A model generated the notes under the pieces. The model saw nothing but the letters and a program-made list of their open reading frames with translations, searched no databases and was not told where the DNA came from. A program made the position numbers and the translations under genes. A stretch of 8,883 bases of DNA, taken from the NCBI GenBank assembly GCA_016210805.1, contig JACQTL010000121.1:1-8883 (forward strand), written 5' to 3'. Source of the DNA: Actinomycetota bacterium (GTDB lineage Bacteria; Actinomycetota; UBA4738; G016210805). This document shows positions 1 through 5,553 of the stretch, piece after piece. How positions within the stretch are numbered: the first letter of the stretch is position 1; each line of letters starts with the position of its first letter.

Positions 1-262
1 CCCCCTCCCGGACGACCTGGCGGAGCTCCTGGACCAGCGCCTCCTCGGCCTGGGCGAAGCGCTCGTGGTCCTGCGGGGAGAGGCGGAACTCGTACCGGTT
101 CGGGACCCAGACCCCCCGCACGCCCACCGTCTGGCCGGCGTCCATCTCCTTGAGCAGCCGCCGGGCCAGCTCGACGGGCTGGAGCCCGGTCCGGAAGGCC
201 TTCGCGAAGAAGCCCTCGACCAGGCCCTCGAGTCGTCGCTCGAAGCTCTTGAGGATGCTCAC
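1..262 (-). CDS. fhaA: FhaA-like protein (DUF3662 domain), N-terminal part
   Basis: The first 87 residues of a protein that runs off the left edge of the window. The reading frame begins V-S-I-L-K-S-F-E-R-R-L-E-G and continues through F-A-K-A-F-R and L-Q-P-V-E-L-A-R-R-L-L-K-E-M to V-W-V-P-N-R-Y-E-F-R-L-S-P. This pattern is characteristic of the N-terminal DUF3662 domain of FhaA. Known FhaA proteins end in a phosphothreonine-binding FHA domain and link Ser/Thr kinases (PknB) to peptidoglycan synthesis, acting in the cytoplasm at the membrane. The FHA domain itself is outside the window. I chose the GTG at 262-260 because alignment to the family begins there. An in-frame GTG three codons upstream (271-269) is possible. 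Neither has a clear Shine-Dalgarno site. A possible promoter lies about 40 bases upstream. Family assignment is firm; the start is less so. Confidence 0.88.
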   Translation of the reverse strand, partial: MSILKSFERRLEGLVEGFFAKAFRTGLQPVELARRLLKEMDAGQTVGVRGVWVPNRYEFRLSPQDHERFAQAEEALVQELRQVVREG

Positions 263-300
263 GGTGGGCACATCTGCGCTGGTAGCGGCAGGTCGGCCCT

Positions 301-334
301 AGTATATCCGGGCACCCCCGGCCCCAATCCCGGC
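301..334 (-). promoter_or_regulatory. possible promoter of fhaA
   Basis: Read on the minus strand, TATACT at 306-301 matches the sigma-70-like -10 consensus well. It is the only AT-rich hexamer in a very GC-rich stretch. A TTGGGG element lies 15 bp upstream, giving weak -35 support with a short spacer. Transcription would start near 294, leaving a leader of about 30 bases before the fhaA start. The element sits inside the decayed end of the HxlR remnant frame. Confidence 0.35.
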
Positions 335-348
335 CGCGGCCGCCCGCC

Positions 349-471
349 CCTGGCGATCTCGGCGAACCGCGCCGGCCCCTCACACAGCGAGCCGATGATC
401 ATGCCGGTCCACCGCTTCCCGAGCAGCCCGAAGACGCGGCTCAGCGTCTCGTCGAAGTAGCTCGGGTCGTG
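349..471 (-). pseudogene. remnant of HxlR-family winged-helix regulator
   Basis: A minus-strand stretch of 41 codons reads as the first part of an HxlR-type DNA-binding domain. It begins H-D-P-S-Y-F-D-E, followed by V-F-G-L-L-G-K-R-W-T-G-M-I-I-G-S-L and then G-P-A-R-F-A-E-I-A-R. The G-K-R-W-T and R-F-x-E-I/L cores are the usual helix 1-2 and pre-recognition-helix landmarks of the family. HxlR proteins are normally about 100-150 residues long. Here the recognition helix, wing and dimerisation helix are missing: after I-A-R the frame becomes a G/P/R-rich run and stops at a TGA overlapping the fhaA start. No in-frame ATG, GTG or TTG lies between this stretch and the tRNA gene upstream. I infer a truncated, non-functional leftover of a regulator, broken at both ends. 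A divergent functional peptide is possible but unlikely. The family call rests on motif recognition. Confidence 0.6.
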
Positions 472-536
472 ACCCTGGAGGGCTGAGACAGGTCCGTCGT
501 GGAGGCAAGAAGAAGGGAACGCGGGAGTCCACGGTG

Positions 537-583
537 TCCCCGTTTCCCTCCCCGTTCCCTCCCCGTTTCCCTCCTCGGTTTCC
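537..583 (-). repeat. G-rich tandem repeat, four units of 11-12 bp, directly 3' of tRNA-Leu
   Basis: On the minus strand four units follow each other without gaps: GGAAACCGAGGA (583-572), GGGAAACGGGGA (571-560), GGGAACGGGGA (559-549) and GGGAAACGGGGA (548-537). Units 2 and 4 are identical, unit 3 lacks one A and unit 1 is diverged. The array starts one base after the CCA terminus of the tRNA, so it would be the first part of the tRNA precursor trailer. The many GGG/GGGG runs give G-quadruplex potential in the transcript and on the minus DNA strand. It does not look like an intrinsic terminator, as it has no hairpin and no U-run. Confidence 0.75.
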
Positions 584-584
584 T

Positions 585-671
585 TGGTGCGGGCGAGAGG
601 ACTCGAACCTCCACGCTCTTACGAGCACACGGTCCTGAGCCGTGCCTGTCTACCAGTTCCAGCACGCCCGC
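585..671 (-). tRNA. tRNA-Leu, anticodon CAG
   Basis: An 87-nt tRNA including an encoded CCA end. The acceptor stem pairs GCGGGCG (671-665) with CGCCCGC (595-589), followed by discriminator A (588) and CCA (587-585). The anticodon stem CACGG/CCGTG encloses the loop CTCAGGA, which puts anticodon CAG at 637-635 and reads CUG, likely a major Leu codon in a genome of this composition. The D-loop contains GGTAGA. The long variable arm (GCTC, loop GTAA, GAGC) is typical of class II leucine tRNAs. The T-arm has the GGTTCGAGTCC core. All arms are intact, so it should be functional. In Mycobacterium tuberculosis a tRNA-Leu gene also lies next to fhaA (from memory), so this may be old synteny. Confidence 0.97.
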
Positions 672-681
672 GCTGGCCTCG

Positions 682-690
682 AGTCTAGCA
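682..690 (-). promoter_or_regulatory. extended -10 promoter of tRNA-Leu
   Basis: Read on the minus strand, TGCTAGACT (690-682) contains TAGACT as the -10 hexamer, preceded by the TGN extended -10 motif. Transcription would start near 675, only a few bases before the mature tRNA 5' end at 671, which is normal for single tRNA genes. No convincing -35 hexamer lies 16-18 bp upstream; an extended -10 can compensate for that. Confidence 0.55.
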
Positions 691-748
691 AGGCCGCGCC
701 CGGGGGCGGGACCCCCGATGGACGGATCTCTGGGCTTCCGGAGGGCGA

Positions 749-770
749 GCACGTGTGCCGCACGTGGCAC
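749..770. promoter_or_regulatory. paired CACGTG palindromes (candidate operator)
   Basis: GCACGTG occurs twice in direct orientation (749-755 and 760-766), placing two CACGTG palindromes 11 bp apart centre to centre, about one helical turn. The right copy also lies within a larger inverted repeat, GTGCC-GCACGT-GGCAC (755-770). This layout would fit two regulator dimers bound on the same DNA face. It lies about 60 bp upstream of the tRNA promoter and 90 bp upstream of the plus-strand promoter. Functional assignment is inference. Confidence 0.35.
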
Positions 771-795
771 GGCCGCGACCCTCCGGTGCGCTGAT

Positions 796-810
796 CGGGC
801 GATTCGCCCG
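796..810. promoter_or_regulatory. 15-bp perfect inverted repeat (candidate operator)
   Basis: CGGGCGATTCGCCCG is a perfect 7-bp inverted repeat around one central base. It ends 28 bp before the -35 element of the promoter at 839-867, a position suitable for an activator or repressor. The single-base centre makes an RNA hairpin unlikely, so a protein-binding site is more plausible. In GC-rich DNA such dyads can occur by chance. Confidence 0.3.
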
Positions 811-838
811 GAACGGGAGTAGCGGCCCTGATGTCCGT

Positions 839-867
839 TTGCTCGGTTTCCGGGGAGGGGATAGCAT
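839..867 (+). promoter_or_regulatory. sigma-70-like promoter of the secreted-protein gene
   Basis: TTGCTC (839-844) is a good -35 hexamer and TAGCAT (862-867) fits the TANNNT -10 pattern; the spacer is exactly 17 bp. Transcription would begin near 874, giving a leader of about 155 bases before the ATG. It is the best-formed -35/-10 pair seen in the region and faces the only plus-strand gene. Confidence 0.5.
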
Positions 868-1017
868 CCGGCTCCCGATGAGCTGGATGGCCCGCATCCA
901 CCGCTCGCCCGCACGCAGCGCCTGCCGGTCCCGGCGGGGACGGAGCAGTCGATCGGATCCGGTCGCCCCCCGTCCGCCGCGAGCCTCGACCTGCCCAGGC
1001 GCTGCCCGCCTGAAAGC

Positions 1018-1022
1018 AGGAG
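1018..1022 (+). promoter_or_regulatory. ribosome binding site of the secreted-protein gene
   Basis: AGGAG lies 6 bases before the ATG at 1029. It supports that start, which also places a signal peptide exactly at the N-terminus. Confidence 0.75.
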
Positions 1023-1028
1023 CCCGCC

Positions 1029-4000
1029 ATGCCGAACAGGCGCCTTCGCACCGCCCACGCGGTGCTGCTGTGCATCGCGATCGCCGTATCGGTCCTCCCC
1101 CTGGGAGGGGCCGGCGCTGAGACGGCCCCCGAGCCGTCATTCGGCCCGGTCGTCCGGTCGTCGAGCAGGAACGACGTCTCCCCGCCGCTAAGGGACATCG
1201 TCCCGCTGAAGGCGGAGGGGCCCGACGAGGAGGTCGTCCCCAACCCGCCCCTCCCCAAGGTAAAGGTGAACGAGGCGGGGGAGCCCGAGGGGTCGCTCGG
1301 CCCGTCGGCTCCGTCGCTCCAGCTCGCCACGGGCGACATGCCCGGTCCGGACGCCAGCTTCGAGGGCGTGGACAACGTCGACGGCGTCCTGCCCCCGGAC
1401 ACCAACGGGGACGTGGGACCGAACCACTACGTCCAGATGGTGAACCTGTCCTTCGGGATCTGGACCAGGGACGGCACGATGGTCTACGGGCCCGCCCGGG
1501 GGAACACGATCTGGAGCGGGTTCGGAGGGGTCTGCGAGGTCACCAACAACGGGGACCCGATCGTGCTGTTCGACCACCTCTCCCAGCGGTGGCTGCTGTC
1601 CCAGTTCGCGTTCCCCGACGTCAACACGGGGCCGTACTACGAGTGCATCGCCATCTCCGAGACCGACGACCCGACCGGCGCCTACTTCCGCTACGAGTTC
1701 CTGATCAGCGAGACCAAGCTGGACGACTACCCCAAGCTCGGCGTGTGGCCGGACGCCTACTACATGGCCGTGAACCAGTTCACCTCCTCGGGCGGGAGCT
1801 TCTCGTGGGGCGGGCAGGGGGTCGTGGCCTTCGAGCGGGACAGGATGCTCCAGGGGCTCCCGGCCCGGCTGGTCTACTTCGACCTGTTCGGGGTGGACGA
1901 CCGGTTCGGCGGGCAGCTGCCGTCCGACCTGGACGGGCCGCCGCCTCCTCCTGGCGCCCCGAACGTCTTCGCCGAGGTCGACGACGGCGACTTCCTGCCT
2001 CCCGTGGACGCGCTGCGCCTGTGGGAGTTCCACGTGGACTGGGCGGACCCCTCGGCCTCCACGTTCGGCGTGGACGGCCAGCCGAACGCGACGCTCCCCG
2101 TCGACGAGTTCGGCTACCTGCCCTGCATCACCACGCTCTCCACGCCCACCAGGAACTGCGTCCCGCAGCCGGCCGGGCCGCCGCTCGACGCGCTGGGGGA
2201 CCGGCTGATGTTCCGCCTCCAGTACCGGAACTTCGGCGCGTACGAGGCATGGGTGGTGAACCACACCGTGGACGTCGACGGCACCGGCCACGCCGGGGTC
2301 CGCTGGTACGAGCTCCGGGACGCCGGAGCGGGGTGGGGGGTCGACCAGCAGGGGACCCACGCCCCCGACCTGGACAACCGGTGGATGGGAAGCGCCGCGC
2401 AGGACAACGACGGGAACCTGGCCGTCGGCTACAGCGTGTCGAGCAGCATCACGTTCCCGGCGATCCGCTACGCGGGCCGCCTGGCAGGCGACCCCCCCGG
2501 GACGCTCCCGCAGGCCGAGGCGTCCCTGGTCGAGGGGAGCGGGGGGCAGCTCTTCCCGATCGCCCGATGGGGCGACTACAGCATGCTGACCGTGGACCAG
2601 ACCGACGACTGCACCTTCTGGTTCACCAGCGAGTACCTGACCGACGTCGACCTGGCCCCGTGGCGCACGCGGATCGGCTCGTTCCGGTTCCCGTCGTGCA
2701 CCCCGACCGTCACCGGCGCCCTCCAGGGGACGGTTCGGGAGGCCTCCACGGGCCTGCCGATCCGCGGGGCCGTCGTCACGGCGGGCGCGTACAGCGACTC
2801 CACCGACGCGGACGGGCGCTACGTCCTGCCCGTGCTCCCGCCAGGGACGTACGACGTCACGGCGTCGGCCTACGCCCACACCTCGAGCACGGCGCCCGGG
2901 ACGGAGGTCCCCGCGGACGGCACGGCCACGCTGGACTTCTCGCTGGCGGAGGCGCCGGGGAACGTGACGGTCTCCGGAACGGTCACCGACGGCGGCGGCC
3001 ACGGCTGGGGGCTGTACGCGCGGATCGACGTCGTGGGTAACCCCCTGGGGCCCGTGTTCACCGACCCCGGCACCGGCGCCTACCGCGTGACGCTCGAGCC
3101 GGGCGACTACTCGTTCGTGGTCACCCCGATCGATCCCGGCTACGCGCCGGTGAGCCGTGCGGTGACGGTCTCGGCATCGGGAACCGAGGACTTCGCCGCA
3201 CCCCTGTCGGGGAGCGTCTGCCCGGCCGGGTACGAGCTCACCGGAGCGGGCCTCAGGGAGGACTTCCACACCGGTGCGACGCCGGACGGCTGGACGGTCG
3301 TCGACAACGCCGGGCTGGGCGACGGCTGGGAGTTCGACGACCCCGGCGGCCGGGGGAACCTGACCGGCGGGAGCGGGCCGTTCGCCACGGTGGACAGCGA
3401 CTCGCACGGCCGGCTCAGCACGCAGGACGCCGAGCTGATCAGTCCCTCCATCGACCTCTCCACCCTCGACGCCGTGGAGCTCCAGTTCGAGACGGACTTC
3501 CGCCACTACGCCGGCGTGGACAGCATGGACGAGGTCGCCGACGTGGACGTCAGCACCGACGGCGGGGAGTCGTGGACGAACGTCTGGAGGCGCGAGGACA
3601 CGAGCTACCGCGGCCCCGCCCACGAGGTGGTGGACGTCACGGCGCTCGCGGCCGGCCAGCCCGACGTCCGGATCCGCTTCCACTACTACCGGGCCAGCTT
3701 CGAGTGGTGGTGGCAGGTGGACGGCGTTCAGGTCGGGGAGTTCTCGTGCAGCCTGGTCCCGGGCGGCCTGGTCGTGGGGACGGTGACCGACAAGACCACG
3801 GGGGCGGGCCTGGTCGGGGCCGCCCTGACGATCGCAGAGAGCCCCGGCGCCGCGACGACGACCTTCGCCACGCCCGACGACCCGGCGCGGGGCGACGGCC
3901 TCTACGTGCTGTTCGTCTCGGTCACCGGCAACGTCCGGCTGACCGCATCGGTCGATGGATACCAGTCACAGACCAGGAGGGTTCGGATCAGGGAGGACCG

Positions 4001-4037
4001 GGCGGTGACGCGGGACTTCGTCCTGCGACCCGCCTGA
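1029..4037 (+). CDS. large secreted multidomain protein with carboxypeptidase-regulatory-like domains
   Basis: 1002 residues. A signal peptide is clear: N-R-R-L-R, a hydrophobic core (about 11-26), and an A-G-A cleavage site before E31. No lipobox, C-terminal anchor or LPxTG signal is seen, so export and release are likely. Residues about 105-557 form one large domain starting with P-P-D-T-N-G-D-V-G-P-N-H-Y-V-Q (122-136). It contains repeated aromatic/Gly-rich beta-strand-like stretches (G-D-P-I-V-L-F-D, R-W-L-L-S-Q-F, D-N-R-W-M-G-S). I recognise this as a recurring domain of uncharacterised bacterial exported proteins but cannot assign an activity. Next come two carboxypeptidase-regulatory-like beta domains (about 561-640 and 645-720). 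A jelly-roll or 'choice-of-anchor'-like domain (about 735-905; D-G-W-T, W-E-F-D-D-P, W-W-W-Q-V-D-G-V) follows. A third regulatory-like domain (911-1002) ends the protein. Such modules usually mediate surface, carbohydrate or protein contacts. The gene stands alone on the plus strand with its own promoter and a strong RBS. Exported fate is firm; function is unknown. Confidence 0.93.
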   Translation: MPNRRLRTAHAVLLCIAIAVSVLPLGGAGAETAPEPSFGPVVRSSSRNDVSPPLRDIVPLKAEGPDEEVVPNPPLPKVKVNEAGEPEGSLGPSAPSLQLATGDMPGPDASFEGVDNVDGVLPPDTNGDVGPNHYVQMVNLSFGIWTRDGTMVYGPARGNTIWSGFGGVCEVTNNGDPIVLFDHLSQRWLLSQFAFPDVNTGPYYECIAISETDDPTGAYFRYEFLISETKLDDYPKLGVWPDAYYMAVNQFTSSGGSFSWGGQGVVAFERDRMLQGLPARLVYFDLFGVDDRFGGQLPSDLDGPPPPPGAPNVFAEVDDGDFLPPVDALRLWEFHVDWADPSASTFGVDGQPNATLPVDEFGYLPCITTLSTPTRNCVPQPAGPPLDALGDRLMFRLQYRNFGAYEAWVVNHTVDVDGTGHAGVRWYELRDAGAGWGVDQQGTHAPDLDNRWMGSAAQDNDGNLAVGYSVSSSITFPAIRYAGRLAGDPPGTLPQAEASLVEGSGGQLFPIARWGDYSMLTVDQTDDCTFWFTSEYLTDVDLAPWRTRIGSFRFPSCTPTVTGALQGTVREASTGLPIRGAVVTAGAYSDSTDADGRYVLPVLPPGTYDVTASAYAHTSSTAPGTEVPADGTATLDFSLAEAPGNVTVSGTVTDGGGHGWGLYARIDVVGNPLGPVFTDPGTGAYRVTLEPGDYSFVVTPIDPGYAPVSRAVTVSASGTEDFAAPLSGSVCPAGYELTGAGLREDFHTGATPDGWTVVDNAGLGDGWEFDDPGGRGNLTGGSGPFATVDSDSHGRLSTQDAELISPSIDLSTLDAVELQFETDFRHYAGVDSMDEVADVDVSTDGGESWTNVWRREDTSYRGPAHEVVDVTALAAGQPDVRIRFHYYRASFEWWWQVDGVQVGEFSCSLVPGGLVVGTVTDKTTGAGLVGAALTIAESPGAATTTFATPDDPARGDGLYVLFVSVTGNVRLTASVDGYQSQTRRVRIREDRAVTRDFVLRPA

Positions 4038-4051
4038 GCGCCGCCGTTTCC

Positions 4052-4612
4052 TCACGCCCTCGTGCGGTAGCGGAGGTGGACCATGCCGTTGCCGAAACGG
4101 CGTTCGTCCAGCAGCTCGAGCTCCAGGCGGACGTCGTCGGGGAGGGCTCGCTTGCCGCCTCCTACCACGATGGGCGCGAGGAACAGGTCGACCTCGTCGA
4201 CCAGCCCGGCCCCGAACGCCTGAGCGGCCAGCTCGGGACCGCCCACCGTGATGTCGCGTCCCGCCGACGCCTTCATCCGGCGGACCGCCTCGGGGTCGAA
4301 GTCCCGCTCGATACGTGTCCTGGCGCTGGACACCGTCTCCAGCGTCCTGGAGTAGACGACCTTGTCGGCCGCCCGCCAGATCTCCGCGAAGTCCCGCACG
4401 AAGGTCGGCTGGCCGGCGAGGGTGTGCGCGGTCTCCCAGTAGACCATCACCTCGTACATCCGGCGGCCGTAGAGGTACGTGCCGATCGGCCGCTCCAGGT
4501 CGTTGACGAAGGTGTGCACCTCCTCGTCCGGTGCTCCCCAGTCGAAGTTGCCGTCCTCGTCCGCCACGTAGCCGTCGAACGACGTGATCGCCGAGTAGAT
4601 CAGCCTGGCCAT
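4052..4612 (-). CDS. dihydrofolate-reductase-like protein (RibD C-terminal domain family)
   Basis: 186 residues, the usual length for single-domain RibD-C/DHFR-fold proteins. Landmarks in order: an opening strand with S-F-D-G-Y (11-15), D-F-D/N-W near 23-25, G-R-R-M-Y-E (49-54), K-V-V-Y-S-R-T (84-90), the NADPH-loop motif I-T-V-G-G-P-E-L-A (121-129), and P-I-V-V-G-G-G-K-R-A-L (147-157). The fold binds NAD(P)H and reduces small substrates. Members without the deaminase half of RibD are mostly uncharacterised, and a role in riboflavin or folate synthesis should not be assumed. A purine-rich GGGAG lies 8 bases before the ATG. The gene starts 58 bases after the stop of the OsmC-family gene in the same direction, so co-transcription is plausible. 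It converges on the secreted-protein gene with 14 bases between the stops. Confidence 0.9.
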   Translation of the reverse strand: MARLIYSAITSFDGYVADEDGNFDWGAPDEEVHTFVNDLERPIGTYLYGRRMYEVMVYWETAHTLAGQPTFVRDFAEIWRAADKVVYSRTLETVSSARTRIERDFDPEAVRRMKASAGRDITVGGPELAAQAFGAGLVDEVDLFLAPIVVGGGKRALPDDVRLELELLDERRFGNGMVHLRYRTRA

Positions 4613-4670
4613 GGGGGGTCTCCCTTCACGGATGCCGATCGCGGGTGGCCGCGGACCCGGGAGACACGCC

Positions 4671-5186
4671 CTAGGCCGTCTCCACCTCCAGTGTGACGGG
4701 GATGGCCCGCTTGGCTCCCTCGCACACCGGGCAGTGTCCGGAGCCCCACTCGGCCAGCTCGCGGGCCTGCTCGGTGTCGAGTCCGGGGGCCTCGATCCGG
4801 ACGTGGACCCGGATCGAGAGCGGTCCTGCGGGGACGGACTCGTCCATCCCCAGGATGCCGCGGTCGTCGGACTCGCTGTCCACGGTCACCTCCACCGAGC
4901 CCGGGTCGATGCCTCGCTGCGCCGCCCGCATCCCCACGACGGTCGCCGTGCACGAGGCCATCGCGGCCCGCCACAGCCATCCCGGAGAGGGGTGCTCACC
5001 GCGGCCGCCGACCCCCTGTGGCATGTCCGTGACCAGCGACGCGCCGCCCGGCCCCTCGACCGTGCACCGCAGGCCCTCCCCTAGCCTGGCCACGGCCTGC
5101 GAGTCGGTGTACCGGGCCTCGTCCGGATGCTCGGTCAGGTACCCGACGGCCCCCTCGATCTTCGCCCCGATCTCTCGCGTGTCCAT
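4671..5186 (-). CDS. OsmC-family protein
   Basis: 171 residues with the OsmC/Ohr pattern. The N-terminal part has a beta-sheet stretch around L-R-C-T-V-E-G (39-45). The central helix carries C79 (A-M-A-S-C-T-A-T). The C-terminal helix and strand carry C152 and C155 in H-C-P-V-C (151-155), followed by I-P-V-T-L-E-V. In characterised members two cysteines, one on the central helix and one near the C-terminal C/S-P-V motif, reduce organic hydroperoxides in the cytoplasm. C79 with C152 or C155 fits that role. The family also contains members of unknown substrate, so I do not call it Ohr or OsmC proper. AGGAGG lies 4 bases before the ATG, supporting the start. The gene has its own probable -10 element and lies 82 bases downstream of the toxin gene on the same strand. 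Confidence 0.9.
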   Translation of the reverse strand: MDTREIGAKIEGAVGYLTEHPDEARYTDSQAVARLGEGLRCTVEGPGGASLVTDMPQGVGGRGEHPSPGWLWRAAMASCTATVVGMRAAQRGIDPGSVEVTVDSESDDRGILGMDESVPAGPLSIRVHVRIEAPGLDTEQARELAEWGSGHCPVCEGAKRAIPVTLEVETA

Positions 5187-5190
5187 GGCC

Positions 5191-5196
5191 CCTCCT
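5191..5196 (-). promoter_or_regulatory. ribosome binding site of the OsmC-family gene
   Basis: Read on the minus strand, AGGAGG ends 4 bases before the ATG at 5186. It is a full-strength site with slightly short spacing and fixes this start. Confidence 0.7.
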
Positions 5197-5228
5197 CGAT
5201 CGCAGCAGGCGTCGGTGACTCCTTCCCG

Positions 5229-5237
5229 ACGCTAGCA
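5229..5237 (-). promoter_or_regulatory. possible extended -10 promoter of the OsmC-family gene
   Basis: TGCTAGCGT on the minus strand contains TAGCGT (TANNNT) preceded by TGN, the same arrangement as at the tRNA promoter. Transcription would start near 5222, giving a leader of about 35 bases. No good -35 is present. It lies in the 82-base gap after the toxin gene and would make the OsmC-family gene at least partly independent of the transporter/toxin transcript. Confidence 0.35.
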
Positions 5238-5268
5238 CGCCACCCGATGGGGGCCTCGGGGTGACCGC

Positions 5269-5550
5269 TCAGTCCGGGAGCGTCCCGACCGCGCGCTCGA
5301 GCTCCCGGCGGTCCACGATCCGGGCGACGAGGAGGATCCGGCCGCGTTCGGACAGCCTGAACACCAACCGATGGTCTCCGACCCGCAGGCGCCGCCAGGG
5401 CCGCCTCCCGGTGAGCGGCTTCACGTCCAGGGCTTCGGACCCGGGGTCGATCCCGAGCCGCTCCAGGGCGTCCAGGATGCGAACGGCCACCCTCTCGGGC
5501 ATGGAGTCGAGGTCCTCGACGGCCCTGCGCGCCAGCCGGACCTCTGCCAC
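5269..5550 (-). CDS. RelE/ParE-superfamily toxin of a type II toxin-antitoxin pair
   Basis: 93 residues, normal for a RelE-like toxin. The N-terminal two helices (A-R-R-A-V-E-D-L-D and V-A-V-R-I-L-D-A-L-E-R-L) are followed by the family hallmark L-T-G-R-R-P-W-R-R-L-R-V-G-D-H-R-L-V-F-R-L (46-66) and a closing strand I-L-L-V-A-R-I-V-D-R-R-E-L (72-84). RelE members are ribosome-dependent mRNA endonucleases; ParE members act on gyrase. The sequence alone does not separate these. The basic RelE-like core and C-terminal R-R-E slightly favour RelE. The start is GTG, 3 bases after the antitoxin stop, with no clear RBS of its own, so translation is probably coupled to the antitoxin. No frameshift or truncation is seen, so the toxin looks intact. 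Confidence 0.87.
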   Translation of the reverse strand: MAEVRLARRAVEDLDSMPERVAVRILDALERLGIDPGSEALDVKPLTGRRPWRRLRVGDHRLVFRLSERGRILLVARIVDRRELERAVGTLPD

Positions 5551-5553
5551 GGA

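Larger units (their letters stand above)
672..1028. other. 357-base intergenic control region between tRNA-Leu and the secreted-protein gene
   Basis: No convincing gene is visible on either strand. Frames here lack ribosome binding sites and recognisable motifs. The region holds the tRNA promoter at its left end, two CACGTG palindromes (750-766), a 15-bp inverted repeat (796-810), a plus-strand promoter (839-867) and a leader of about 155 bases before the ATG at 1029. The length and number of dyad elements suggest more control than a simple divergent spacer, but no known regulator site can be named. Confidence 0.6.

Noticed and set aside
65..460. 131-codon plus-strand frame at the left end
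   Set aside because: Antisense to fhaA and the HxlR remnant; no RBS or recognisable domain.
574..851. 10-base direct repeat CTCGGTTTCC at 574-583 and 842-851
   Set aside because: A shared 10-mer is expected by chance in a window of this length and bias, and nothing else links the two places.
797..1028. Possible riboswitch or intrinsic terminator in the long leader
   Set aside because: Only short GC dyads with tiny loops are visible, and there is no U-run or known aptamer core.
1589..3040. 483-codon plus-strand frame inside the secreted-protein gene
   Set aside because: Shifted-frame shadow with Arg/Pro/Gly-rich composition and no RBS or motif.
1188..3683. 831-codon open frame on the minus strand
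   Set aside because: It is antisense to the secreted-protein gene. Its product is rich in Arg, Val, Gly and Pro with no domain pattern, as expected when a GC-rich gene is read on the opposite strand. The plus-strand gene has a signal peptide, RBS and recognisable domains.
3572..4696. 374-codon plus-strand frame spanning the end of the secreted-protein gene and the RibD-like gene
   Set aside because: It runs across two well-supported genes on different strands and is low-complexity; a composition artefact.
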